This document shows, piece by piece, positions 40,684-49,524 of a stretch of DNA of 64,000 nucleotides. A program made the position numbers and the translations under genes. Numbering within the stretch: the stretch's first letter is position 1; every line of letters starts with the position of its first letter. The notes under the pieces are model-generated. The model saw only the letters and a program-made list of their open reading frames with translations. It was not told the DNA's origin and did no database searches. The DNA lies in contig CAVVZC010000003.1 of the NCBI GenBank assembly GCA_963752565.1, forward strand, positions 372,001 through 436,000. The letters are read 5' to 3'. The DNA comes from UBA11574 sp963752565. Lineage in GTDB: Bacteria; Desulfobacterota; Desulfobacteria; Desulfobacterales; UBA11574.

Positions 40684-41899
40684 GGCCATCAAATCATTAA
40701 TGATTTTCATTTTAATTTTGCTCACAGGATGTGCCACCTTTAATGCTCAAAAGGTCGGTCCTACGACAATAATGAAAGCCCAGGAAGAAATCTTTGAAGA
40801 GCAACTGCTCGATGTCGGCATCCTGGTTTTTGAATCCGACAAAATTACAGAGGAGCAAGCCAAAGAAGAACATACCAGTCAAGAAATCAGAAAAGCAGAA
40901 CGTCATTTCATGCCGTATCATTTGAAAAGCACCGTACAGCAAAGCAGCTATTGGGGCGCAGTGCGTGTCCTTCCAGGTAAAACGGAAAGTATCGACGTTC
41001 TGGTCAAAGGTAAAGTCCTTGAATCGAACGGAGAGCACTTGATACTTCAAATCGATGTGACCGATGCCACCCAGAAAACCTGGTTCAGTAAAAAATATAA
41101 ATCCACAGCCTCCTTGGCATTCTATTCGGGAAATCAAACCGGAGAAAAAGATGCCTATCAGGATCTATACAATACCATCTCCAATGATATGGCCACTTAT
41201 CTCATGAAATTGCCCCCTGAAGAGATCAAGAAAATCCGTACCGTCTCGAAATTAAAATTTGCACAAGACTTTGCGCCATCCGTCTACGATGGATATCTGA
41301 CAAAAGATAAAAAAAATCTCATCGCCGTTAATCGACTGCCTGCCGATGAGGACACCATAATGATCCGTCTGCTAAAGATACGAGAGCGGGAATACATGTA
41401 TGTGGATACCTTGAATGAGTATTATGAAGAATACTATGCAAATATGTGGTCTTCCTATGAGAACTGGCGCAATCTCAACTATGAAGAGATTAAGGCCATC
41501 AAGAAGATTGAACGTAACGCCTTAAATCAAAAGTTGATCGGCATGTTGCTACTGGCAGGTGCTATTGCACTGAATGCGGGAGAAATCAATAATACCGGCG
41601 CACTTCAGATGAGTATGATTTTAATCGGCGGCCAGGTGATCGTCAACGGGTTTAATGTTACCAAAGAAGCTGAAATTCATTCGGCAGCAATCGAGGAGCT
41701 GAGCGAATCGTTTGGTAGTGAGATGCAACCCATCGTCATGGAATTCGAAGGCAAGCAGTATGAGCTGACCGGATCGGCCGAAGAACAATTTAAACACTGG
41801 CGTGAATTGCTGCGACAGATATATATCACAGAAACCGGCTTTGATCCGGACATCTCATCGGAACATAAAGAAAAAATAACATCCGAAGACCCTGAATAA
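40652..41899 (+). CDS. Lipoprotein of the VWA/ExbB operon
   Basis: About 415 residues from ATG 40652 (GGAAGGA just upstream). The signal FILILLTGCATFN has lipobox LLTGC, so the mature protein is lipid-anchored, probably at the outer membrane since residue +2 is Ala. The body contains mixed alpha/beta sequence (SIDVLVKGKVLESNGEHLIL, DVTDATQKTWFSKKYK). There is a Tyr-rich helix (TLNEYYEEYYANMWSSYENW) and a short hydrophobic stretch LIGMLLLAGAIAL near residue 280. I recognise no named domain. The KGKVLESNG-DVTDATG pattern is also seen in lipoproteins that resemble LPP20/GNA1162-like folds, but this is weak. Confidence 0.6.
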   Translation: MNNIEKMCPSKAIKSLMIFILILLTGCATFNAQKVGPTTIMKAQEEIFEEQLLDVGILVFESDKITEEQAKEEHTSQEIRKAERHFMPYHLKSTVQQSSYWGAVRVLPGKTESIDVLVKGKVLESNGEHLILQIDVTDATQKTWFSKKYKSTASLAFYSGNQTGEKDAYQDLYNTISNDMATYLMKLPPEEIKKIRTVSKLKFAQDFAPSVYDGYLTKDKKNLIAVNRLPADEDTIMIRLLKIREREYMYVDTLNEYYEEYYANMWSSYENWRNLNYEEIKAIKKIERNALNQKLIGMLLLAGAIALNAGEINNTGALQMSMILIGGQVIVNGFNVTKEAEIHSAAIEELSESFGSEMQPIVMEFEGKQYELTGSAEEQFKHWRELLRQIYITETGFDPDISSEHKEKITSEDPE

Positions 41900-41920
41900 A
41901 ACCGAGCATCAAATCTAATT

Positions 41921-43522
41921 ATGCCGTCCGACACACCCACTCAACCTCCTCAAAGTAAAGAGGCTTCAGATTTTGGCGTGGAAATAATCACGCCCCTCGA
42001 GGTGCGCAAAGAAAGCGACCCACCCGACTCAAATCGTTCTTTTCGGTTAACCTCTTTCACCATTTTAGTGTTCCTCATAATTCTTACTCTAATGATTGCA
42101 GGCGGTCTTTTTCTTATTCGCCATTTATCGAAACATCCCGTGAATCTGCCTAAAGACACGGAACAGACAGAACCCTCGGAAACCAAAATTTTAAAAAAAC
42201 AGAAACGGGTCGGCACTACGACAGATCCGGTTTTCGTTCCCTTAGGGCAACAAATAGTAATTGAATCAGAGCAAACCGTCGAAACTGCCAAACTTAAACT
42301 GGAAAAAGAAACGGCAGACAAGGAATTGGCAACGTTATTGAAACTTAAAAAAGAGATAGAAGAAAAAGATGGTTCCGTATGGGGTGGTGAAGAATATGAA
42401 GCCATGATAGCCCTCAGCCAGGAAGGAGACCGGTTGCTTATAGGCCGTTCGTTTGCGGCAGCAGCTGAAAAATATGCTCTAGCAGCCAATAAAGCAAAAG
42501 CGTTGATCAATGATACCGGGACTGTGTTTCAAAAACTGATGGAGGAAGGTCAGAGGGCTCTTGAAAGTGGTGACAGTGACATTGCCCAACAAAGATTTTC
42601 TACGGCTTTAAGGATTCAGCCGTCCGATGAATCCGTCCAGCGGAATTTGGAACGGGCTGAAAAACTTGATGAAGTGAACCGTCTGATAAAATTAGGGAAA
42701 AACCATGAAGAAAATAATCGGTTTGCTTTTGCACATACCGATTACCAGAAGGCATTGCAATTGGACCCTCAATCCAGGGAAGCTCAAAATGGCTTAAACC
42801 GGATGAAAGAAAAAATCGTCAACGAACAGTTTCAGAAGCTCATGTCAGATGGGCTGACAGCATATCACAATGGTAACTATCAACTCGCCAGAACAACGCT
42901 TTTAAAGGCAAAATCTTTCCGACCCCATTCAAGTGAAGTCAAAAGCGCTTTATTGCAGGTTGACGAGGCTATCCGGTTGAATAAAATTGAAAAACTGCGC
43001 CAAAAAGCAATGTCTGCTGAACAGGCTGAAAATTGGGAACAGGCCCTCAAATCTTATCTGGCAGTTCTTAAAGTTGATCCCAATATCAGTTTTGCCGTCC
43101 AGGGTAAAAGACGCTCTTTGGAACAAATTCAGGTTGCCAAACGGATTGAATTTTTTCTTGAAAAACCCAACGTCATGGAATCGGACCGGCAGCTTAAAAA
43201 TGCGATACGTTTAATCGAGGAGGCCAAGAAACTAAAACAAAGGGGTCCACAGTTCAACGCCCGATTAAACGAGCTAAAAACCTTGGTGGATCTCGCCAGA
43301 ACTTCTGTTAAAGTGATGATAGAGTCCGATAACCTTACGGAAATCGCCGTTTATAAAGTCGGTAAACTCGGAAGATTTACCACCCGAGAATTATCGCTAA
43401 GACCCGGCACGTATACAGTGGTCGGCTCACGCAGCGGATACCAGGATGTCCGGCTGAAAATCACCGTGAAGCCCGGCCAGAAATCGTTGCGCGTATCCAT
43501 AATTTGCAACATTAAGGTGTGA
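41921..43522 (+). CDS. Single-pass membrane TPR protein with PEGA-like C-terminus
   Basis: 533 residues. A cytoplasmic Pro/Ser-rich N-terminus of ~45 residues is followed by one membrane helix (TILVFLIILTLMIAGGLFLI), a periplasmic coiled coil (VETAKLKLEKETADKELATL), then about six TPR-like pairs (LMEEGQRALESGDSDIAQQR, NRFAFAHTDYQKALQLDPQS, GLTAYHNGNYQLARTTLLKA, AENWEQALKSYLAVLKVDPN). A short PEGA-like beta domain ends the protein (LRPGTYTVVGSRSGYQDVRL). The layout suggests an inner-membrane scaffold exposed to the periplasm. Its stop overlaps the next start by 4 nt (GTGA), so it is coupled to the PEGA-SUMF1 gene. Confidence 0.72.
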   Translation: MPSDTPTQPPQSKEASDFGVEIITPLEVRKESDPPDSNRSFRLTSFTILVFLIILTLMIAGGLFLIRHLSKHPVNLPKDTEQTEPSETKILKKQKRVGTTTDPVFVPLGQQIVIESEQTVETAKLKLEKETADKELATLLKLKKEIEEKDGSVWGGEEYEAMIALSQEGDRLLIGRSFAAAAEKYALAANKAKALINDTGTVFQKLMEEGQRALESGDSDIAQQRFSTALRIQPSDESVQRNLERAEKLDEVNRLIKLGKNHEENNRFAFAHTDYQKALQLDPQSREAQNGLNRMKEKIVNEQFQKLMSDGLTAYHNGNYQLARTTLLKAKSFRPHSSEVKSALLQVDEAIRLNKIEKLRQKAMSAEQAENWEQALKSYLAVLKVDPNISFAVQGKRRSLEQIQVAKRIEFFLEKPNVMESDRQLKNAIRLIEEAKKLKQRGPQFNARLNELKTLVDLARTSVKVMIESDNLTEIAVYKVGKLGRFTTRELSLRPGTYTVVGSRSGYQDVRLKITVKPGQKSLRVSIICNIKV

Positions 43523-45606
43523 CATTGGCAGACATACCAACAAAAATCGAACCGATAGCCTTTCGGTCCAAGCCGCCACCTAAAAAACCAAGGCTGTTTA
43601 TCCTTTTTAAATGGGTTGTCGGCGGTCTTATTGGAATCGTCCTGATGTTTCTTTCTATCTTGACCTGGTTTGTCTTCACCGCCCGGCAGGTCGTGATAGA
43701 CATCGAGCCGGTTCCGGAACGTATCGTGTTTTCAGGGGGTATCCTAACGCCGAAAATCGGCAGCTATTACTTGATGCGTCCCGGAAAATACACGATAGAG
43801 GCTCTCAAAGAATGTTTTTTATCCCTTGACCATACGTTTTGGGTCAGGGATGAAAAACACCAGAACCTGGGTCTAAAGATGCAAAAACGTCCCGGTCGCC
43901 TGATGATTCGCGCATATGATTCGGCTGATACAGAAAGTAACATTTTAGGAGCACGGGTATATGTCGATGGTGCTGTGGTCGGAAACACCCCCTTAGAGAA
44001 TCTTGAAATACTCCCGGGTCCACATAAAATTGAAATTCGTGCCGAGAATTATCAAGACTTTCAGACCGATGTTATTGTAGAAGGTTGTGACAAATTTCAA
44101 GCGTTGAACACGGCGCTGCTTCCCGGTTGGTCGGATATCACCGTCAGTTCCATGCCTTCTGACGCAAATGTTTTGATCGACGGGAAAGCCTATGGGAAAA
44201 CCCCCTTGCGCATTCAACTGTTACCTGGATCTTATCTTTTTGAAATCAGTGCCGATGGTTTTAAAATATGGAAACACCGTCTGAATGTAAAACCGAATGA
44301 ACCTCAGGAAATAAAAGATGTACGGCTTCAGCCGGCAGACGGCAAATTGACGATCAACACCAAACCTGTCGGAGCCAATATCATCATTGACGGGATTTTC
44401 GTCGGTCAAACACCGCTGACACTTGATCTTTCTCCGGACAAACAACATGTTGTTCAAATTTCAAAGGCCGGTTATGAAAAAACAAACCAAAACGTACAAG
44501 TTGTATCGGCTGAATTAAAACAGCTCGATGTGAATTTAAAACCCAGACAGGGCATCATCCGTCTGACGGTTGAACCGCCCGACATCGAACTGATAATTGA
44601 CGGCAAATCATGGGGCATTGTTCCGAAAAAATTAAATTTGATCGCCGTGGAACACAAACTGGAATTCAACAAAAAAGGCTTTCATCCCTATCGAATCTCC
44701 ATCACACCCCGACCCGGATTTCCAAAACAATTGAAAGTAACGCTGAAGAAAAAAGGGCCGTCCAAAGAAACTGAGCCGTTGGTGATTACAACCAAAACAG
44801 GTTACAGCTTGAAATTAATCCAGCCCGCCGGCTCCTTCACCATGGGATCTTCCCGCAGAGAACAGGGTCACAGATCCAATGAGACCCTTAGAAAGGTCAA
44901 ACTAACACGGCCGTTTTACATGGGCCTTAACGAAGTATCCAACCAAGCATTCAAGGAATTTATGGCCCAACACAATTCAGGTCTTTTTAAATCACAGAGT
45001 CTGAACAATTCTGCTCAGTCCGTGGTTCAAATCACCTGGGAAGAGGCTGCCCGGTTCTGCAACTGGCTCAGCGCCAAAGCGTCACTGCCACCGGCTTATG
45101 TTCAAAAAGGGAGCACGTTGATTGCCGTCGAACCGTTAAATACCGGTTACAGGCTGCCCACCGAAGCAGAGTGGGAGTACTGTGCCCGGTTTATCGGTAA
45201 ACATGCATTTTTGAAATATCCATGGGGAAACAAATTTCCTCCTGTTAAATTATCCGGGAATTATTCCGATCAATCCGCAAAAAACTTGCTTCCCACTGTT
45301 CTCGAAGGTTACAATGACGGATATGTAACAACAGCTCCGCCGGCAAAATTTAAATCCAATACCCTGGGGTTGTACGATATGGGAGGGAACGTGGCAGAAT
45401 GGTGTCACGATTTTTATTCAATTTACAGTTATGATCCCGAAAAAACATATGTGGACCCAACCGGACCCAAAAACGGTAAACACCATGTGATAAGAGGGTC
45501 CAGCTGGAAACATGGAAGTATCAACACCTTGAGGCTGGCCTATCGCAGTTACGGTGGCGACAAACGTGAAGATGTCGGTTTTCGGGTTTGCAGATATCTG
45601 AAATGA
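43519..45606 (+). CDS. PEGA-repeat membrane protein with SUMF1 (formylglycine-generating-enzyme-like) domain
   Basis: 695 residues. One membrane helix (LIGIVLMFLSILTWFVF, ~32-50) is followed by four PEGA-type repeats (ARVYVDGAVVGNTPL, ANVLIDGKAYGKTPL, ANIIIDGIFVGQTPL, IELIIDGKSWGIVP) over residues ~135-410. A complete SUMF1/FGE-like fold covers about 430-695, with AGSFTMGSS, RLPTEAEWEYCAR, YPWG, DMGGNVAEWC and RGSSW. FGE converts a sulfatase Cys to formylglycine, but many bacterial SUMF1 domains instead bind ligands. The last conserved block is GFRVC, but I cannot confirm the catalytic Cys pair. GTG 43519 overlaps the preceding stop; no sulfatase gene is nearby. Confidence 0.85.
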   Translation: MTLADIPTKIEPIAFRSKPPPKKPRLFILFKWVVGGLIGIVLMFLSILTWFVFTARQVVIDIEPVPERIVFSGGILTPKIGSYYLMRPGKYTIEALKECFLSLDHTFWVRDEKHQNLGLKMQKRPGRLMIRAYDSADTESNILGARVYVDGAVVGNTPLENLEILPGPHKIEIRAENYQDFQTDVIVEGCDKFQALNTALLPGWSDITVSSMPSDANVLIDGKAYGKTPLRIQLLPGSYLFEISADGFKIWKHRLNVKPNEPQEIKDVRLQPADGKLTINTKPVGANIIIDGIFVGQTPLTLDLSPDKQHVVQISKAGYEKTNQNVQVVSAELKQLDVNLKPRQGIIRLTVEPPDIELIIDGKSWGIVPKKLNLIAVEHKLEFNKKGFHPYRISITPRPGFPKQLKVTLKKKGPSKETEPLVITTKTGYSLKLIQPAGSFTMGSSRREQGHRSNETLRKVKLTRPFYMGLNEVSNQAFKEFMAQHNSGLFKSQSLNNSAQSVVQITWEEAARFCNWLSAKASLPPAYVQKGSTLIAVEPLNTGYRLPTEAEWEYCARFIGKHAFLKYPWGNKFPPVKLSGNYSDQSAKNLLPTVLEGYNDGYVTTAPPAKFKSNTLGLYDMGGNVAEWCHDFYSIYSYDPEKTYVDPTGPKNGKHHVIRGSSWKHGSINTLRLAYRSYGGDKREDVGFRVCRYLK

Positions 45607-45941
45607 CCATGATAAATAGATTTATTATAGCAATTGCTTTATTGGGGGCATGTCTTTTTGGAGCGACCTGGGCAGGAACTGTGTCGGCAGGATTCTTGTA
45701 TGAATTCAACGTATCGCTCGGACAACATTTAGGATCAACCTATTTTGCCCAAAATGACCCCAAAAAACCATCGGACGACGTTTCCACCGATGATGCCTCA
45801 AAAACCCAAAAAGAGACAAGCAAACCAGAGACTTTGACACAAGAAAAAAATGTCCCCAAAAAAACAAAACCGGTGAAACCGTTCGTCCCTTCAGAAACGA
45901 TCCCGGTAGATCAGGGCGTGGATTTTCCTTACGATATCTGA
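45603..45941 (+). CDS. Small secreted or membrane-anchored protein of the VWA/ExbB operon
   Basis: 112 residues from ATG 45603, which overlaps the preceding stop (ATGA). The N-terminus (INRFIIAIALLGACLFGATW) is a signal peptide or anchor; the rest is hydrophilic, rich in Lys, Thr and Pro (ETSKPETLTQEKNVPKKTKP), and ends DQGVDFPYDI. No domain is recognised. The low-complexity Lys/Pro linker resembles periplasmic spacers of energy-transducing proteins. Confidence 0.55.
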   Translation: MTMINRFIIAIALLGACLFGATWAGTVSAGFLYEFNVSLGQHLGSTYFAQNDPKKPSDDVSTDDASKTQKETSKPETLTQEKNVPKKTKPVKPFVPSETIPVDQGVDFPYDI

Positions 45942-46007
45942 CACCTCAATTGAGCGCAAACAAAATGATGAATACTATATAAAAAGGATCAACATCGAGA
46001 ATTCACT

Positions 46008-46811
46008 ATGAAAAAAACATTGCCGATATCCATGGAGTTTATTTACCAGCTTTTCTCTCTGATTTTGATTATCATTTTTGTTCATGCCGCTTATGTCGGC
46101 ATCATTCGTCCCAATGCCGATGCCATTTTGGCCCGACAGGCCGAGATGCTCCAAAAAGATAAAACGCAAACAACCGAACGCTCTGCCTATGTGTTGATTC
46201 GCGATTATGAGCAGGAAGCATGTTTTGTTCTCATGTTTTGGGCACTGGCCATCATGGCGTTTAAGGCCGTTATCACCATAAGACACCGTTCGCTGTTACA
46301 ACAGGACTTGATTCCTGTGGGAGAAGGGGTTCGTATATTGCCTGAAGATACCCGGGAACTGTCCCGGGAAATTCAAGCGCTGCCGACGTATCAACGAAAC
46401 GGATTGCTTCCCAGAGCATTGCTGGCCGGTTTGCAGAGATTCAGTTCAACACACAATATTCAGGATGTCGCAGATGCCACCCATGCCTACTGTTCGGCAG
46501 AAGGTGAACGATTGGAATCTGAATTGTCTATGATTAGATATATTGCCTGGGCCATTCCCTCCATCGGATTTATCGGCACGGTACGAGGCATTGGTGATGC
46601 ACTTGGGCTGGCGTATCAGGCCATTGAAGGAGAAATTTTTGGTGTTACCCGCAGCCTGGGAGTCGCATTTAACTCAACCTTGATCGCGCTACTTATCAGT
46701 ATTGTTCTCATGTTTATGCTGCACCAGCTGCAGCTGCTCCAGGAAAGATATGTCTTGGAAACAGAAGCATATTGTGAGGAGAGATTGACGAGACATTTGC
46801 ATACGCAATAA
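46008..46811 (+). CDS. MotA/TolQ/ExbB-type proton channel protein of the VWA operon
   Basis: 267 residues with four predicted membrane helices: FIYQLFSLILIIIFVHAAYV (~11-30), CFVLMFWALAIMAFKAVI (~71-88), IAWAIPSIGFIGTVRGIGDA (~178-197) and STLIALLISIVLMFMLHQL (~225-243). The PSIGFIGTVRGIGDAL motif is the conserved core of the proton-channel domain. The four-helix layout, with an N-terminal pair and a cytoplasmic loop of ~80 residues, is MotA-like rather than ExbB-like. Its partner is not an ordinary ExbD: the two VWA proteins downstream carry the only Asp-bearing single helix in the operon. Confidence 0.88.
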   Translation: MKKTLPISMEFIYQLFSLILIIIFVHAAYVGIIRPNADAILARQAEMLQKDKTQTTERSAYVLIRDYEQEACFVLMFWALAIMAFKAVITIRHRSLLQQDLIPVGEGVRILPEDTRELSREIQALPTYQRNGLLPRALLAGLQRFSSTHNIQDVADATHAYCSAEGERLESELSMIRYIAWAIPSIGFIGTVRGIGDALGLAYQAIEGEIFGVTRSLGVAFNSTLIALLISIVLMFMLHQLQLLQERYVLETEAYCEERLTRHLHTQ

Positions 46812-46817
46812 GTGTCC

Positions 46818-46976
46818 ATCCAGAAATGGTATCTTTCGGCACGATACAGTCGTTCTCGTCCTTTTGGCGATCCTCGACGCAGTAAAACTACGACTGTCGA
46901 AGATCCCTTAGTCTTTTCGGGGCGGTCGCAAAAGAACTGCGGCCTCGTCTCGAATCAAAATCTACCATTTTCGGAT
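46818..46976. repeat. 159-bp inverted-repeat-bounded element inside the VWA operon
   Basis: ATCCAGAAATGGTA (46818-46831) is nearly complementary to TACCATTTTCGGAT (46963-46976). Inside are a second imperfect pair, GATCCTCGAC and GTCGAAGATC (near 46870-46907), and GC-rich sequence. This 208-bp gap, the largest between the genes downstream of 39790, thus holds a MITE-like or structured element without any coding capacity of its own. It may also affect expression of the downstream FHA gene. Confidence 0.5.
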
Positions 46977-47019
46977 GGGCATTAAATTTATCAAAAAATC
47001 CATTTGACGGGGTGCATAA

Positions 47020-48412
47020 ATGACACTTCTCGGGCTTGAACTCAGCGATGCCGGAATCCTGGTCGCCGGCGACAATCCACTAAGATTGCTGACCGTTGAC
47101 GGGCAGGAACAAGAAAGCCCGGGATTCGCCATCCCGGAAAAAGAGCGTCTGCTCGTCGGAATACCGGCATCAGACAAGGCACACCTCTTCCCACTTCAGG
47201 TCATCAACAGATTCTGGGATCAATTGAATACGGAACCTTTAAAACAAAAGAACCGGCATGCGCAAAATCATGCTGAAATCGCATACGCCCATCTATTTCA
47301 CGTCTGGGAAATGGTTAAACAGTATGGCGATGAAATGATCATCGCCGTACCCAACTTTTACAGCAGAGAACAGCTGGGACTTATTCTGGGTATGGCCAAG
47401 GAGCTGTCAATCCCCATTAAAGGTTTTGTGTCACTGCCCATAGCCGCATCATATCACGTTTATCCAAATGCGATACTGTTACACCTGGACATTCATCTGC
47501 ACCGATTTGAAATCATTCATCTCCATCAGGGTGAACATCTAACAGCAGAAAACTCCATGACATTTCAGGAAATTAGCCTGGAACAGCTATACCGGGGGTG
47601 GGTGGAAACCATTGCCGAAGAATTTGTGCATACCACAAGATTCGATCCCCTTCATCGAGGCCGCAACGGAACAGGAACTTTATAACCGCCTGGCATCTGC
47701 CCTTGATATTTTTAAAAACCAACCCTCCTTTTTATTTGAACTATCACACGGAAAAGATCGCTATCGTATTACCCTTCTCCGTGATGTATTGTTTCAAAAG
47801 AGCGAAAAAATATATGATGATATTTGCCGATTCATTGAAAAAATGCGAGATGACCATGGTAAAAACAATGTCTCGACCGTCCTTCAGACGACCCATAGAG
47901 TCGCCTGTCTGCCGGGATTAAAGGATAAACTTTTAGAAATAGAAAACTGCAACATCATTGAGCTTGAACCCGGAGCCGGTGCTCTGGGCGTTTTGAAGCT
48001 CTGGGACCAGTTGACTGATCGGCGCTTGGGAAATGGGGCATCTTTTTTTACCAGCCGTCCCTGGCAGCAGACAGAATCTAAAATTTCCCATACCATACGT
48101 CCCTCACATTTACTCTATCGTGATGTGGCCTATCCCGTCTCCGAACAACCTCTCCTCATCGGCTGCGATCAATATCCTTTCGGAAAAGGCATTTATGTTG
48201 AAGCGAAATCATCCAATGTTTCCAAAACGCATTGTACGGTTCAGCGCGAAGATGACCGTATTGTCCTAACAGACTGCAGCAGTCAGGGAACATTTGTAGA
48301 TAATCGACAGGTCAACAAAAGTGCTGTACTGGAACTCGGCCAAGTCGTCCGCCTCGGGACATCTAAAGAAACCATAAGACTCATTGCCTGCTTGGAAGCC
48401 GATGAAACGTAG
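47020..48412 (+). pseudogene. Hsp70-like actin-fold / FHA domain protein (one frameshift)
   Basis: Joined across one extra base near 47657 (after TTRFDPLH, then EAATEQELYNRLASAL), this is about 463 residues. The N-terminal half (LLGLELSDAGILVAGDNPLR to HLHRFEIIHLHQGEHL) resembles the actin/Hsp70 ATPase fold. The C-terminal ~110 residues form an FHA domain (QPLLIGCDQYPFGKGI, then SKTHCTVQ, then DCSSQGTFVDNRQV), which binds phosphothreonine peptides. No kinase gene is in the window. The stop overlaps the next start by 11 nt. The rest of the operon is intact, so this single indel may be a sequencing error; the two halves are otherwise clean. Confidence 0.68.
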
Positions 48413-49493
48413 AAAATTAAATGTATTCAGCTTATCTTTCATTGACTGCATCTGCTGCGGATTAGGAGCGATTATTCTTTTATTTGTCGTGGTAAACGCC
48501 AAAAGCGCTCATCGACGGGACGCCGTGACGTCGGATTTGCGTGCCCAAGTGAACAAACTGGAACAGCAGGTTTTGGACAAGAAAAAAAAACTGGTTGAGT
48601 CTCGCAACATCCTTTCTGAAATTGATGCCGACCTGGTGACCACACAGGGGCGATCCCGTGAAATTATAAACATACTCAATGAAAAAAAAGTTGAACTGGC
48701 GGACAGGGACAAGGACACTCTGGCCAGTAAAACACACATCAATAAATTAAAAGCTGATTTAAAGTCACTTGAAGAGGAGCTTCGGCGGTTGAAAGCCGGA
48801 GCCAAAACACAGGATGACCTGGGTTCCAGGTTACGCCCGTTTCCAGGGCAGGGAGATCGCCAGTACCTTACGGATTTAAAAATGGGGGGAAAGCGGATCT
48901 TTATTCTCCTGGACGCCTCTGCCAGTATGCTGGATGAAACCGTTGTCGGGATTATTCGCCGGCGCAATCTAAGAAATGTCCAGAAAAAAAGCGCTCCCAA
49001 GTGGCGACAGGTGATAAAAACCATGAGCTGGCTGATCACCCAACTTCCACCGACCAGTCAATTTCAAATATACTTCTTTAACGAAACCGCACGCCCCTTG
49101 CTTGAATATTCAAAAGGAACCTGGCTGAATGCCGGCGCGATAGACCCGTTAAACCTTTCGACAGAAAGTTTGTACCGCCTGGTTCCGGAAAAAGGAACCA
49201 GTCTGTTGAACGCGATCAAATCGATCAACGAGATGAAACCGACTCCGGACAATATATTTTTACTTACCGATGGGTTGCCGACCATGGGAAGCAGCAAGCC
49301 ATGGCGAACAAGAGTTTCCAGTAAAAAACGGGTAAGTCTGTTTAACGAAGCAATTTCAAAACTGCCTAAAAGGGTTCCGGTGAACATCATACTTTATCCC
49401 ATGGAGGGGGATCCCATGGCTGCTGACGCCTATTGGCGTCTGGCCAAGAAAACCAAGGGATCTTTTTTCTGTCCCTCGAAAAACTGGCCGTAA
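48402..49493 (+). CDS. VWA-domain protein 1 with ExbD-like N-terminal helix
   Basis: 363 residues. After a short basic start comes a membrane helix with an Asp, FSLSFIDCICCGLGAIILL (residues 8-26). A coiled coil follows (VNKLEQQVLDKKKKLVESRN to KSLEEELRRLKAG), then a VWA domain from about residue 160 with MIDAS residues in LLDASASM, a Thr-region SLLNAIKSI and LLTDGLPT. Overall layout: inner-membrane anchor, periplasmic stalk, VWA head. ATG 48402 is preceded by GGAAG and overlaps the FHA gene's stop. It is a paralogue of the next gene, sharing the N-terminal helix and stalk. Confidence 0.85.
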   Translation: MKRRKLNVFSLSFIDCICCGLGAIILLFVVVNAKSAHRRDAVTSDLRAQVNKLEQQVLDKKKKLVESRNILSEIDADLVTTQGRSREIINILNEKKVELADRDKDTLASKTHINKLKADLKSLEEELRRLKAGAKTQDDLGSRLRPFPGQGDRQYLTDLKMGGKRIFILLDASASMLDETVVGIIRRRNLRNVQKKSAPKWRQVIKTMSWLITQLPPTSQFQIYFFNETARPLLEYSKGTWLNAGAIDPLNLSTESLYRLVPEKGTSLLNAIKSINEMKPTPDNIFLLTDGLPTMGSSKPWRTRVSSKKRVSLFNEAISKLPKRVPVNIILYPMEGDPMAADAYWRLAKKTKGSFFCPSKNWP

Positions 49494-49524
49494 AGACAGC
49501 GCCAGATGACATGGATTTAACCCT

